A stretch of 55,629 nt of DNA from an uncultured Prevotella sp. (GTDB lineage: Bacteria; Bacteroidota; Bacteroidia; Bacteroidales; Bacteroidaceae), in the NCBI GenBank assembly GCA_934281565.1, contig CAKQXI010000003.1, positions 1 through 55,629 of the forward strand, read 5' to 3'. How positions within the stretch are numbered: the stretch's first letter is position 1; each line of letters begins with the position of its first letter. This document shows, in pieces, positions 33,863 to 43,492 of the stretch. Under the pieces are notes generated by a model that was not told the DNA's origin, ran no database searches, and saw only the letters and a list, made by a program, of their open reading frames with translations. Made by a program: the position numbers and the translations under genes.

Positions 33863-35557
33863 TTATTCAGCATCCCACCATACACGAGAATCCATGCGGT
33901 CACCGCCATTGAGTCGCTTAACTGCCTCATTATAGTTCACTGAGTTTACTTGAGACTCACTGGTTGGATAACGGAAACGGCGAGGAATACTACCATTATT
34001 GGTAGCGCACTGACCGTCAAGAGCAGCCTGGGAGTTAGCTACAAGAACTGGATAACCAGAACGGCGCCAGTTGGAGAACACCTCATACTCATCACCAAAG
34101 CTATTGATATAATACTGGGTATTAATCTGCTCAAGAGCCTTGGAAGCATCATAAGGATTTTCTGTAAGATACTTCTCTGCGGCAGCCTCAAGACTACCAC
34201 CATTGTCCTTTACTGCCACAGCAATGGCACTTGCACCATTACGGAACTGGGAGAACTGCGTGAACGCTGCTTTCACACCATTCTTATAATGTGTCTCAGC
34301 ATCGCCAGAGATATATCCACGAACCACTGCCTCTGCAAGCAAGAACTCTGTCTGTGCATAAGTTACAATGAATGTAGGAGCGGTTGGGTCAGCGTATGTG
34401 CAACGGTTTGCAGAAGAAAAATACTGAGCATAGTTCTTGCGCCATTCCTCATCATTGAAGTTATACCAGAATGAAGTCTTGTCTGTACCAGCAACCTTAC
34501 CAATGAAATACTGACTGGTAGCATTGTCGCTATAACCACCATGTAGCAAGCCTCTCTGGGCATTGAACTCCATGTTTCCATAGTCAGCAGCAGTCCAAGT
34601 ACCACTGGAATTCTTCTGAATATCCGTCGTCTGGTTGTCACCCGCTACCGCAGGTGCTATCGTTGCTATCAATGACAAACGAGGGTCATTGGTATTCTTA
34701 AGCATATCAACGAATATATCAGAGAGGAAGAACTCACGGTCCTCATGAGCCAAGATCTTAGCAAATGGCTCGCAAGAGTCGTTGGTTGTCTGGGCATCCG
34801 CACTATGTTCCAGCTTTGCGTTGTCATCATTGCTGGTCATCACACCATTAGCCACAGCCTTAGCTGCCCATGTCTTGGCAGTTGTAGGATCAACCTTCAC
34901 AAGGCGCATGGCAAGACGAAGCATCAGAGAGTTGGCAAGTTTCTTCCACTTGGCAGCATCACCTTGATAATATAGGTCTTGAGTACCCATCTTTGCCGTA
35001 CCACTCAAATTAGCTTGAGCCTCATCCAGCTCTTTCAGCATACTGTTATAGATATCCTGCTGGGTATCATACACTGGATATGAATACTTTTCTGGGCGAC
35101 CAGCCTGAGAATAAGGGATGTCACCATAGAGGTCGGTCATCTTGCTAAACGCAAGGACACGCATTACTCTGGCGATGTTCCAGTCAACGCCCATGCCCTC
35201 TTGGTTCTGCCAGTGGTCATAGCAAGTAGTTACATCACGCATTGCACCACGGTCGCCAGAGAAAGTAGTCCAATAAGAAGAGGAATAGTCTTCACTCCAC
35301 AGATAACGTCCATATGCCTCCCAAGTATTGATGGAAGTCATTTGTTGTACGAACTGTGAAGAATAGATACATCCTGTACGCCACTGGTCATAGTCAGATC
35401 CAAGTGCCTGATGCTGTGCATTGGAGAACAACATCTCATAAGGCACATTTTCATTGTTAATACTCTCTGGGTTGACGTTGAGATCACCAAAGTCACCACA
35501 GCTAGCCAAACCCAATGTGAGAGCCGAAGCTAACAAAATACTTTTATATGTTTTCAT
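33863..35557 (-). CDS. SusD/RagB family nutrient-binding lipoprotein
   Basis: 564 residues. The lipobox LASC puts the lipidated Cys at residue 20; the mature protein caps the SusC channel at the cell surface. SusD-like repeats are visible, such as RVLAFSKMTDLYGDIPYSQAG and LRLAMRLVKVDPTTAK, with YAQTEFLLAEAVVRG and a C-terminal YPTSESQVN region. It belongs to the group lacking adjacent CAZymes, so the ligand could be peptide, glycan or another nutrient. It starts 24 bases after susC. Confidence 0.94.
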   Translation of the reverse strand: MKTYKSILLASALTLGLASCGDFGDLNVNPESINNENVPYEMLFSNAQHQALGSDYDQWRTGCIYSSQFVQQMTSINTWEAYGRYLWSEDYSSSYWTTFSGDRGAMRDVTTCYDHWQNQEGMGVDWNIARVMRVLAFSKMTDLYGDIPYSQAGRPEKYSYPVYDTQQDIYNSMLKELDEAQANLSGTAKMGTQDLYYQGDAAKWKKLANSLMLRLAMRLVKVDPTTAKTWAAKAVANGVMTSNDDNAKLEHSADAQTTNDSCEPFAKILAHEDREFFLSDIFVDMLKNTNDPRLSLIATIAPAVAGDNQTTDIQKNSSGTWTAADYGNMEFNAQRGLLHGGYSDNATSQYFIGKVAGTDKTSFWYNFNDEEWRKNYAQYFSSANRCTYADPTAPTFIVTYAQTEFLLAEAVVRGYISGDAETHYKNGVKAAFTQFSQFRNGASAIAVAVKDNGGSLEAAAEKYLTENPYDASKALEQINTQYYINSFGDEYEVFSNWRRSGYPVLVANSQAALDGQCATNNGSIPRRFRYPTSESQVNSVNYNEAVKRLNGGDRMDSRVWWDAE

Positions 35558-35581
35558 TGTCGTGTCAATTTTAGAGAGTCA

Positions 35582-38500
35582 TTAGAACTTAACATTTACA
35601 TTGAAACCGATGTTGCGGGTTGTTGGATAACCATTCAACTCCAATCCTTGTGCATTGGTATTGTTTACACAAGACTCAGGGTCAATGTTTGGAGTATGCT
35701 TCATGATTGTCCAGAGATTACGAGCTACGAGAGACAAGCTCAATTCCTTGATGAAGCCTGTCTTTGAAAGCAAGCTCTTAGGGAATGTATAGCCAAGAGA
35801 AAGCTCACGCAACTTGATGAAACTTGCATCGTATACAAACTCCTCCGCAATATTCTGACTGGCAATAGCCTGGAAGTAATCATACGAGGTAACATGAACG
35901 GTATTCGCCTGACCTGTCGCCTCATCTATACCTGTCATGCAGATGTCACCAGCAGGATTGCCTTGGCTTCTGCCATAGAGCGTATTCTTGTGCAAACCAT
36001 TCTGGTAAAGTTGATGGTTAGTACCTGAGAATATCTTGGCACCAAACTTGAAGTCAACCAAGAAACCGAGGCTTACGCCCTTATATGTAAAGGTGTTATG
36101 CCAGCCACCAGTCCACTTGTAAACAGCGTTGCCAAGCACTTCCTTCTCATCTGAATGTTGTGGAAGGCCCTTGCTGAGCAACAAGTTGCCTTGGTCGTCA
36201 CGCTTATACTTATAACCTACTATCTCTGCGAATGGCTGACCTACAATCTGATAGATGGTAACATCGCCATTACGTGACTGTCCACCATCAACGGTGATGC
36301 GGTCACTACCCTCGCTCAACTTCTGTACCTTGGAGTCATTGTAAGCCAAGTTAAAGGTTGTATTCCAAGAGAAGTTCTTGTTGCGCACTGGATAAGCATC
36401 TACCATGAACTCGAAACCAGAGTTCTTGATCTCACCGATGTTAGCCATTGATGAAGAATAACCTGATGTGGAAGAAGTGGAAACGGAAAGAATATCATCC
36501 GTGGTCTTCTTGACATAGTATGCCATGTCAAAGCTCAAGCGATTCTGGAGGAAAGCAAGGTTAAGACCAACCTCGAACTCAGAAATCTTCACTGGCTTCA
36601 ATGTCTGGCTTGGGAACTTATTGCCATTGTTCTGTGTCGCCGTCTGCATTCCGTTCACGGTATAATCACGGAGTTGGTAAAGCAACAAGTTCTGATAAGG
36701 TTCCGTACCATTGGATGCGAAAGCATAACCTGCACGAATCTTACCGAAGTCGAACCACTTAGGCATCATCTCTCGCATCGTGTCTGAGAATACCCAAGAT
36801 ACGGTTGCCGATGGATAGAATACACTGTTGTTATCTGGTGACAAAGTAGAGAACCAGTCGTTACGACCTGTCAAGTTCAAGAACAGCTGGTTACGCCATC
36901 CGAGGTCTACTGTACCATACAAAGAGTTCACTTGATAGCGAACATCTGTTTTCTTAGGTTTCTGACCAGTAGCAGAGATATTGTTGACAGACCAGAAGTT
37001 ATCAATGACAAAAGGACGAGCACCATCTGCGGTATAATAAATCTTGTTTTCATTATACATCTTATTACCACCGAATGTCGCACCTACGCTGAAATCACCA
37101 AATTCCTTGTTGAAACCAAGCAGGAAGTTATAGTTCTCCTCATGGAAGTTCTTCTCATACTCCGTCATCCATCCCTTAGGGTCGGCAGCTGCGCCAATAG
37201 GCTGTACCTGCTGGTACTCATAGTTGTAACCATCACGCTGAACGGCACCTTGAATATACAACCACTTGGTGATGTCCCATTTCAAGGTGACGGAACCAGT
37301 CAAGCGGTTACGGTTCATGGTATTGGTCTTGCGATACTGCAACCAATATGGGTTGTTGAAATATACATTGGTACCACCAATCATCTCAGAGCCATCGGCA
37401 TTGGTACCCCATCCTGCTGACGTTCCTTTCATCCAATCCATGTCGAATGAGTTACCACGATAAAGCAAGGAAGCATTGGTATTGCCATTGCCATCAGAAA
37501 GGTTTGAGCGACCGTTTGACTTATCGAATGTATAGTTGGCGGTTACGATAGCCTGTAAGTTTGGAAGTATCTGGTAAGTGGTGTTCATATTGAAACCTAC
37601 CTGGTGGTTTCCAGAGTTAGGCAGGATACTCTTTTCCTTGTTATATGACACACCAAATCGATAAGTAACATCCTTGCCTGAGCCTGAGATAGCCACAGAA
37701 GTGTTACTTGTCACACCAGTACGATAAAATTGTTTCCAAATATCACGATAAGAATAAGCATACTTATCGCCTAAGAAATTGACAGCCTCACTACCATCGA
37801 GATAACCACCCCAAGACTGGCTCTCGCCTTTCTTTGCTGCCTGGTCGTCAGTAGGTTTCTGACCCTCGACACCAAGACCAAAGTCTTTCTGGAAGTCTCG
37901 ATAATCATAGATACTATTGAATGTGAGGTTTTCGTTTACCTCGATGGAAACAGGCTGACCCTTATGACCACTCTTTGTAGTAATAAGGATGGCACCGTTA
38001 CCACCACGGAAACCATAGAGGGCTGATGCTGCCGCACCCTTCAACACTTGGATGCTCTCAATATCGTCGGCATTGATATTGGACAATCCATCACCCATAT
38101 CACTACCGCCCCATTGACCAGCTGCGCCTTGGTTGGAGTTATCGAAAGGTACACCATCGATGACATAAAGAGGCTGGTTGTTACCTGAGATAGAAGCGTT
38201 ACCACGGATTACGACACGTGAGGAACCCATGGAACCCGTACCATTACCAGCCACGGAAACACCTGCAATCTTACCTGAAAGAGCATTACCTACGTTTGGG
38301 TCACGTGCAAGGGAGAATTCCTCGCCACCAACTTTCGTTGTAGAGTAACCCAAAGAACGAGCCTGTCGCTTGATACCCAAGGCTGTTACCACAACCTCAT
38401 CTATAGCCTGGCTCTCCGACTGAAGCGTTACATCCACAGTCTGCTTGCCTGCAATAGGCACAATCTGTGTCTTGTTGCCGACATAAGAAATCTCCAGCTT

Positions 38501-38735
38501 AGAATTGGGGGGGGCAAATTATGGTATAGTTGCCATCCATGTCGGTAACCACACCACTCTTGGCATTGCCTTGGACTTTTACGGTTGCACCAATGACCGG
38601 CTCACCGGATGAGTCTTTCACAGTTCCCTTAATGGTTGCATTCTGTGCATCAACAGCCATAGCTGACAGCATCAGAGCACCAATCAGACATACTCTCTTT
38701 GCAGAGGGCATGTGAAAATAGACTTTCTTTTTCAT
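35582..38735 (-). pseudogene. SusC/RagA TonB-dependent transporter, frame-broken at a G8 tract (possibly phase-variable)
   Basis: Two open frames make up one gene. The first 78 codons (38735-38499) encode a signal peptide ending AVDAQ and the start of a carboxypeptidase-regulatory-like domain (IKGTVKDSSGEPVIGATVKVQG), then stop just after eight C on the sense strand. With seven C the frame reads ICPPNSKLEISYVGNKTQIV and joins the remaining ~960 residues without another stop. The rejoined protein would be 1050 residues: signal peptide, regulatory domain, TonB plug (EVVVTALGIKRQ, VYVIDGVPFDN-type region), 22-strand barrel ending in the aromatic NVNVKF. As read here SusC is not made, although SusD downstream is intact. 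Confidence 0.9.
38507..38514 (-). repeat. G8 homopolymer causing the susC frameshift
   Basis: Eight G on the plus strand (eight C on the sense strand) at codons 76-78 of susC. Loss of one base or gain of two restores the frame. It is the classic substrate for slipped-strand mispairing. Confidence 0.85.
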
Positions 38736-38865
38736 TGTTGTAAGTTTTTTGTTATTTATTATCGGTTTTAACGGCGATATCTTTTAAACAGTATTTTTAT
38801 TATCTTGGTCATTGATCAGGTCAAGGATGTTGAACCTTTGTATACATATTTTAAAATGTATGCTG

Positions 38866-38895
38866 CAAAGCTAATAAAATTTTATAATATGGCAA
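38866..38895 (-). promoter_or_regulatory. Promoter of the susCD operon
   Basis: On the minus strand TAGCTTTG (38873-38866) is preceded, with a 19-base spacer, by GTTG (38896-38893). A leader of about 120 bases is predicted. No sigma, anti-sigma or hybrid sensor gene lies next to the operon. Confidence 0.6.
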
Positions 38896-38899
38896 CAGT

Positions 38900-39300
38900 T
38901 TTCGCTGATAATTATTCAGTTCTTAACACATTTTAATCTAACCATTAATAATTTTCAAAAGACTTTTCTAATGTTATCGCACACAGTGTTGTTAATATAA
39001 ATACTAACTCGTTGGCGAAATTATGTTTTAATGTTTATAATAATAAGATATAACGCATCCGAATTCTATTTTTCGTATTGTTTCGTGTTTGGAAATAGCT
39101 ATTTATAGTCAGTAAATACTTATTTCATGACATGAAATAAGTATTTTATGGCAAGCAATCATGTCGTTATGCTATTTCTTGATGCAAGAAAGATAGGAAG
39201 AAAAGGATTGTATGATAATAAACTGTCTTTTTTATATAAAGTTGGGCAAGCGTAAAACAAGTATATGGGGGTGGCAGGAACATATACTTGGAGATGGGAT
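38900..39300. other. Gene-free interval between susC promoter and fimbrial operon terminator
   Basis: AT-rich sequence without a credible reading frame or RNA gene. The only structure I see is the palindrome at 39114-39146. The interval separates two co-directional envelope operons. Confidence 0.6.
39114..39146. repeat. 33-base palindrome upstream of susC
   Basis: Perfect 16-base arms (39114-39129 and 39131-39146) flank a single A. Arms read AAATACTTATTTCATG and its complement. Lying about 240 bases upstream of the susC promoter, it could bind a dimeric regulator. No U-run follows on either strand. Confidence 0.65.
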
Positions 39301-39348
39301 AAAAACAAAGAAGCATCATAGTATATGACCAATACAATGATGCTTCTT
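39301..39348 (-). terminator. Terminator of the fimbrial operon
   Basis: On the minus strand a perfect 12-bp stem, AAGAAGCATCAT with ATGATGCTTCTT (39308-39319 and 39337-39348), is followed by TGTTTTTATCCC. It begins 26 bases after the last gene. Confidence 0.85.
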
Positions 39349-39373
39349 AAATCTATATGCTTATTTATTGAAT

Positions 39374-40768
39374 TTACTCTGCGCCAAAGTTACCTTCCAT
39401 GGAGTCATTGAAAACCTCATCAACAACTACACCGTCAAAGTAGATGATGTCTCCATTATCTCCACTAATCTTAAATTTATAAGTATAGCCATAATTTGGT
39501 TCCCACTTACAAGATGCTGCAGGCAACGTAACCGAAGCTGTTTTCTTTATCTGGTCCATATGCGTATCATTAGAAACCATCGTATAACTAACCTTTATGG
39601 TAATCTCGCCATTGGCATTTGGAGCCACGCACCAGTAATATTTATTATTACTACCTAAATAACTGCCAGAACCATCAGGGCTATTGGTTTCATCAACAAC
39701 CCAAGAATACTTTGAATCTTCATTTCCTGATACAGCCGCATCAACACCATTAGCCATATATTCAGCTGCAGCCTCTGTATGACCGTCCATTGCTCTGTTA
39801 AGCAGCAATTTGCCAAACTCCTTTGTATAAGACTTCTTTGTTTGTGCATCGTCTACAAACTCAGCTTTTGCCACTCCATTATCGTCATAAGTCACTTTAT
39901 ATTGAGCACCGCTACTTGGAACAAATGACTTATTTCCATCAGTACCTTTCAATACAAGGTTTGCACTGCTACCAGTCTCTCCATCTTTCCATGCACCATT
40001 CTCATCTGCGACATAGAATTTTACATCCTTGATGGCATATCCCTTTATACGCTCATAAAAAGCAAAACGAACCTTAGACATCAAACGCTTAAAGCTAAAT
40101 CTCACAGCTTTATCAGATGGGACACTTGAGACCTTGGCATTAATTGCATCTGCATAAAGAATGGTATTCTTATCCGTTACATCATTAATCAAACAATGAG
40201 AGATTTTACCATTTCCAGCTTTTTCCCATGTCCAAGTATTGGTTTCAGAGTCTCCTTTCTTTACAGGTGCAGAAACAGCATAGAACCAATAATCTGTCGC
40301 AGACTTATCCCAATATCTTACTTTCTGGCTTGTTGCTGCCAAGACACTTCGACGTAAATAGTCGCCATCAGTCTTGATATAATCATTTTCTGGCAACGTT
40401 TTTTTATCAGAAAGTGTCTCATTCACATACTCCCATCCTTCATAATTGGCAGAGGTAGCTTCAGTACCGCTTTCCTGACCACCACCTAAATACCAAACTG
40501 TCCAATCATCGAAAACAGTGGAATAATCAGAAGATCTTTCTGTGGTATTCTTCACTCCATAGACATTAAACTCACCTCCCAAGAGACCTGCAGCGTTACT
40601 TCCTTCTGCACGAGTACCATTGGTAACATGAGCAGGTGTACCCTCGAATACAATCGAACCTTGAACCTTGTTCTCTGACAACGGAGTATCTCCTACATAA
40701 TCATTGGCTGAACACGCAGTCAAGATTGCAGCTGCTGCAACCATTGACCAAGAATTTAGTTTTTTCAT
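39374..40768 (-). CDS. Fimbrillin family lipoprotein (candidate major pilin)
   Basis: 464 residues, lipobox LTAC with Cys at about residue 19. It shares the Bacteroidales fimbrillin features: a lipidated prodomain followed by an Arg-Ala (NGTRAEG, Arg53) at the position where type V pilins are cleaved by an Arg-specific protease, then a beta-rich body with KAVRFSFKRLMSKVRFAF typical of the Mfa-like domain. It is the last gene of the six-gene fimbrial operon, 51 bases after the DUF5119 gene. Whether it is the shaft or an accessory pilin cannot be told. Confidence 0.82.
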   Translation of the reverse strand: MKKLNSWSMVAAAAILTACSANDYVGDTPLSENKVQGSIVFEGTPAHVTNGTRAEGSNAAGLLGGEFNVYGVKNTTERSSDYSTVFDDWTVWYLGGGQESGTEATSANYEGWEYVNETLSDKKTLPENDYIKTDGDYLRRSVLAATSQKVRYWDKSATDYWFYAVSAPVKKGDSETNTWTWEKAGNGKISHCLINDVTDKNTILYADAINAKVSSVPSDKAVRFSFKRLMSKVRFAFYERIKGYAIKDVKFYVADENGAWKDGETGSSANLVLKGTDGNKSFVPSSGAQYKVTYDDNGVAKAEFVDDAQTKKSYTKEFGKLLLNRAMDGHTEAAAEYMANGVDAAVSGNEDSKYSWVVDETNSPDGSGSYLGSNNKYYWCVAPNANGEITIKVSYTMVSNDTHMDQIKKTASVTLPAASCKWEPNYGYTYKFKISGDNGDIIYFDGVVVDEVFNDSMEGNFGAE

Positions 40769-40819
40769 ATTGCTTTTACTTTCTATTTTATTTATCTAAA
40801 TACTATAATGTTTTGTATC

Positions 40820-41980
40820 TTACATCTCAAAATCATACTCATGGTCTACGAAGTCCTTGACTGAAACATCGAAGCCACTTCCTCCTGAACGATTGGGGAG
40901 CTTGACGGTATCCACATCCAGCTCCACTGTGATAACACCACCACGGTAAGCCTTACGTACTTGCTTGGTGACATCAAACACCATCGTGGAATCCTTGCCA
41001 TTGCTGAACTGGATGTTCACACCCATCAGATGGCGATACTTATCATTGACCTCCGAAGCCTTGGTTATCTCATTGGGCTTAGTGTTGCACAACCCGAATG
41101 TAGTGAAACGACCACCTATGACGTCTACTTTCTTACCATTCGCCAACTCTTGGTTCTTCTTCATACGAGTAGCAAAGAACACATTGATAGGTTCGTCACT
41201 CGTCATCCCAGTACTTACATTGACGCTCTTAGACATTCCACCCACTGAGGCATTGCCATCCACCGAGGTAATGCGCCCCTTGTTGTTATACAATACCACC
41301 TGCGGAAGATAGATATAAACTATCGGTTCCAACTTGCCTGCGAGATTCATTGTATAAACATTCTTCTGGGCATCATATCCATCATAATGGTCTGGATTCT
41401 CACTGACATACACGTTGTCCTTCGCCCACCTGAACACTTCGTCTGGCTCATAATAGGTCTGCGACAAGTTGGTGGCTGCACGATTGATGACATACGGCGA
41501 CTTGTTGGTCGTAAGCATCACCGTAGTGTAATCCGAGCTTTCCGTAAACTCGTTGTTCACAACCTCGTCCAAGCTCTTGTTGCCTGTCCAAGTCAGGAAG
41601 TCATAGTAGCCAAACTCATACTGTGCCGTCAAGTAAGACTGGCTGACAGTGTGGCGTACCACAGAGAGACGAGGACCATCAGGATTGCTGCCCTTGAAAT
41701 AACGCCGAATATAATAGGTCGTTGGAGCGGAATAGCCATAGTCACCATAGGTGGACTTGTCGGTATCATCCCAGCCATAAGACCAATTCGCCTGCCAATC
41801 ACCGTCATCCTCATAGCTCCAGAACACATTGAGGTCTGGCTTTACCCAAGGCACACCGACATTCACATGACGCTCGATATGCAGGTTGAGCGGAGGTTCT
41901 ATGCGACAACCAGCCAAGAGGCTTGTCACCATAAAAGCGACAAGTATATAATGTGCCCATTTCAACTGTCTCTTATCCAT
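40820..41980 (-). CDS. DUF5119 domain lipoprotein of fimbrial operon
   Basis: 386 residues from the start at 41980, chosen because AAGGAGGG lies 7 bases upstream and because it gives a clean lipoprotein signal (LLAGC, Cys near residue 25). It overlaps the DUF3575 gene by 8 bases. DUF5119 proteins occur with fimbrillin genes in Bacteroidales; no activity is known. Sequence begins CRIEPPLNLHIERH after the lipid Cys. Likely a pilus assembly or anchoring component. Confidence 0.82.
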   Translation of the reverse strand: MDKRQLKWAHYILVAFMVTSLLAGCRIEPPLNLHIERHVNVGVPWVKPDLNVFWSYEDDGDWQANWSYGWDDTDKSTYGDYGYSAPTTYYIRRYFKGSNPDGPRLSVVRHTVSQSYLTAQYEFGYYDFLTWTGNKSLDEVVNNEFTESSDYTTVMLTTNKSPYVINRAATNLSQTYYEPDEVFRWAKDNVYVSENPDHYDGYDAQKNVYTMNLAGKLEPIVYIYLPQVVLYNNKGRITSVDGNASVGGMSKSVNVSTGMTSDEPINVFFATRMKKNQELANGKKVDVIGGRFTTFGLCNTKPNEITKASEVNDKYRHLMGVNIQFSNGKDSTMVFDVTKQVRKAYRGGVITVELDVDTVKLPNRSGGSGFDVSVKDFVDHEYDFEM

Positions 41981-42680
41981 GCTGTTTCCCTCCTTTCTTC
42001 TTTTTGGCAGAACGATGGAGCAAGTCATAAGAGAGTGTAACGCCCACTCTCGTTGGTCCTATCCAAGTATAGCGATACTGTCTTTTCTTGAAAAGCGAGG
42101 CATCGAGCGACCAATCATAATAGTATTTGCCATCATCGTTTCCCTCTACAGGACAGCCATAGACATACTTATCATACTTGGTCCATAAATAGCCCAATTG
42201 CAACTGGAATTCCAGTTTCCATCGTCCCTTACGACTCAAAGGCGTTACATAACCAGCACCCAAGCCACCGCCAAAGCCTTCTCCCTGCCATCCCTTGTCG
42301 GCATTGAATCCTATGCCATACTTCACGGCATGGGCGTAACCTTGCACATACCAACCTTTGAACTCGCCATCACCCTGAAAGTATCGGCGTATCTCCACCT
42401 GATAGTTGCGAGCCATGAAATACTTATGCTCGCTGCTACGCTTAGACCAAGGGCTGTCGAAAGACAAGCCCCATGTATAATGGCCATGCGAGGGATAATA
42501 CTCCATCGCAACGTTCCATATCGGAGCCATGCCATATTGGGGAACATAGGCAGCATCCAAAAGAAGATTGGTCTTGACACTGACGAGCGCACGACAAGAG
42601 TCCATACGTTCCTGTTGCGCCATCGCCATAAGCGGTGACACAAGCATGAATGCCAATATGTATCTTCTTATATTTCTCAT
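41973..42680 (-). CDS. DUF3575 outer-membrane beta-barrel protein of fimbrial operon
   Basis: 235 residues with a signal peptide (about 1-21, ending AMAQQ). The region VSVKTNLLLDAAYVPQYGMAPIWNVAMEYY is the DUF3575 signature, followed by alternating beta strands of a small outer-membrane barrel and a basic C-terminus. DUF3575 proteins accompany Bacteroidales pili and may anchor them. It overlaps the upstream fimbrillin gene by 4 bases (ATGA). Confidence 0.85.
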   Translation of the reverse strand: MRNIRRYILAFMLVSPLMAMAQQERMDSCRALVSVKTNLLLDAAYVPQYGMAPIWNVAMEYYPSHGHYTWGLSFDSPWSKRSSEHKYFMARNYQVEIRRYFQGDGEFKGWYVQGYAHAVKYGIGFNADKGWQGEGFGGGLGAGYVTPLSRKGRWKLEFQLQLGYLWTKYDKYVYGCPVEGNDDGKYYYDWSLDASLFKKRQYRYTWIGPTRVGVTLSYDLLHRSAKKKKGGKQHG

Positions 42681-43492
42681 TTTACATTAACTCTGGTATA
42701 TTTACCTTTTTCCGTTGTAACTTCTTTTTCCGTTATGATATTCCTTATTCCGTCCTTGAAGAATGTGCCACCTACCGTATAAGTACCCGGAGATACGATG
42801 CAACGATAGACGGGCGCACTGGTCGTTCCCATAGTCACTGTGGCAGGGAACATCTTTATCGGTTCTCCACCATCCAATGTGGCACGCACGAAGTCTGCTT
42901 CCTTTTTATTGATGTTCAGCTCCAACAATGCCATCTGGTGCTCGAAAGTCAAGTCAAGTACTCCACCACTGGTAGCCTCGACCAAGCCACTTTGCGAATC
43001 TCCATGAACCATAAGCAAATCATTCGCCGCATAACCATTCTTGGTATCTTGCACCTTGCTTGGAACAAATGCAGCCAGTGCTTCCCGCACATCTTTGACC
43101 GTCTTATACTTGCTATTGTCACTGTATTCTTCGTCATAAGGTGCATAAGCAAAATACTTCCTTGTATAGAGATACGTGACATATTTCTCTGTTGTCCATG
43201 CTCCATCTTGGAGAGTGACCTTGATGTTCTGATAAGTAATTGCTCCATCACTATCCAGCACAAAAAGTCCAAAAGCATCTCCATTCTCAAATTGGGTGTC
43301 ATAACCCGTCGTCACGGCTCTTGACTCTTGGGAGTCATCTGCCTGATAGTTGCTTACCTTAACATTGAAAGAGAGTGCTTGCCCAGGCACAACTTGCGTT
43401 GGCTGTGACTCCGAATCGCAACTTATCCAAGTCAGAGGAAGTGCCATCAGGAACATTCCTACCAGTCGTACTTTAGTTCTCTTTATATTCAT
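42677..43492 (-). CDS. Fimbrillin family lipoprotein (short)
   Basis: 271 residues, lipobox ISC near residue 25. The fimbrillin-like core has the Arg motif (ESRAV) followed by FENGDAFGLFVL and LTFEHQMALLELNI, the last resembling the conserved H-x-(M/L)-x-(L/K) strand of Mfa-like proteins. It overlaps the upstream gene by 20 bases and the downstream DUF3575 gene by 4, so it is tightly coupled. Its size suits an anchor or adaptor subunit. Confidence 0.82.
   Translation of the reverse strand: MNIKRTKVRLVGMFLMALPLTWISCDSESQPTQVVPGQALSFNVKVSNYQADDSQESRAVTTGYDTQFENGDAFGLFVLDSDGAITYQNIKVTLQDGAWTTEKYVTYLYTRKYFAYAPYDEEYSDNSKYKTVKDVREALAAFVPSKVQDTKNGYAANDLLMVHGDSQSGLVEATSGGVLDLTFEHQMALLELNINKKEADFVRATLDGGEPIKMFPATVTMGTTSAPVYRCIVSPGTYTVGGTFFKDGIRNIITEKEVTTEKGKYTRVNVK

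Noticed and set aside
33863..38735. A full polysaccharide utilisation locus around SusCD
   Set aside because: No CAZyme, hybrid sensor or sigma/anti-sigma gene is in the operon; the GH92 pair belongs to a separate operon more than 5 kb away, with the efflux operon and an AraC gene between.
38974..38986. TTATCGCACACAG also occurs, as its complement, in the efflux terminator at 28688-28700
   Set aside because: A shared 13-mer is expected by chance in a 55-kb AT-rich window, and the two contexts differ.
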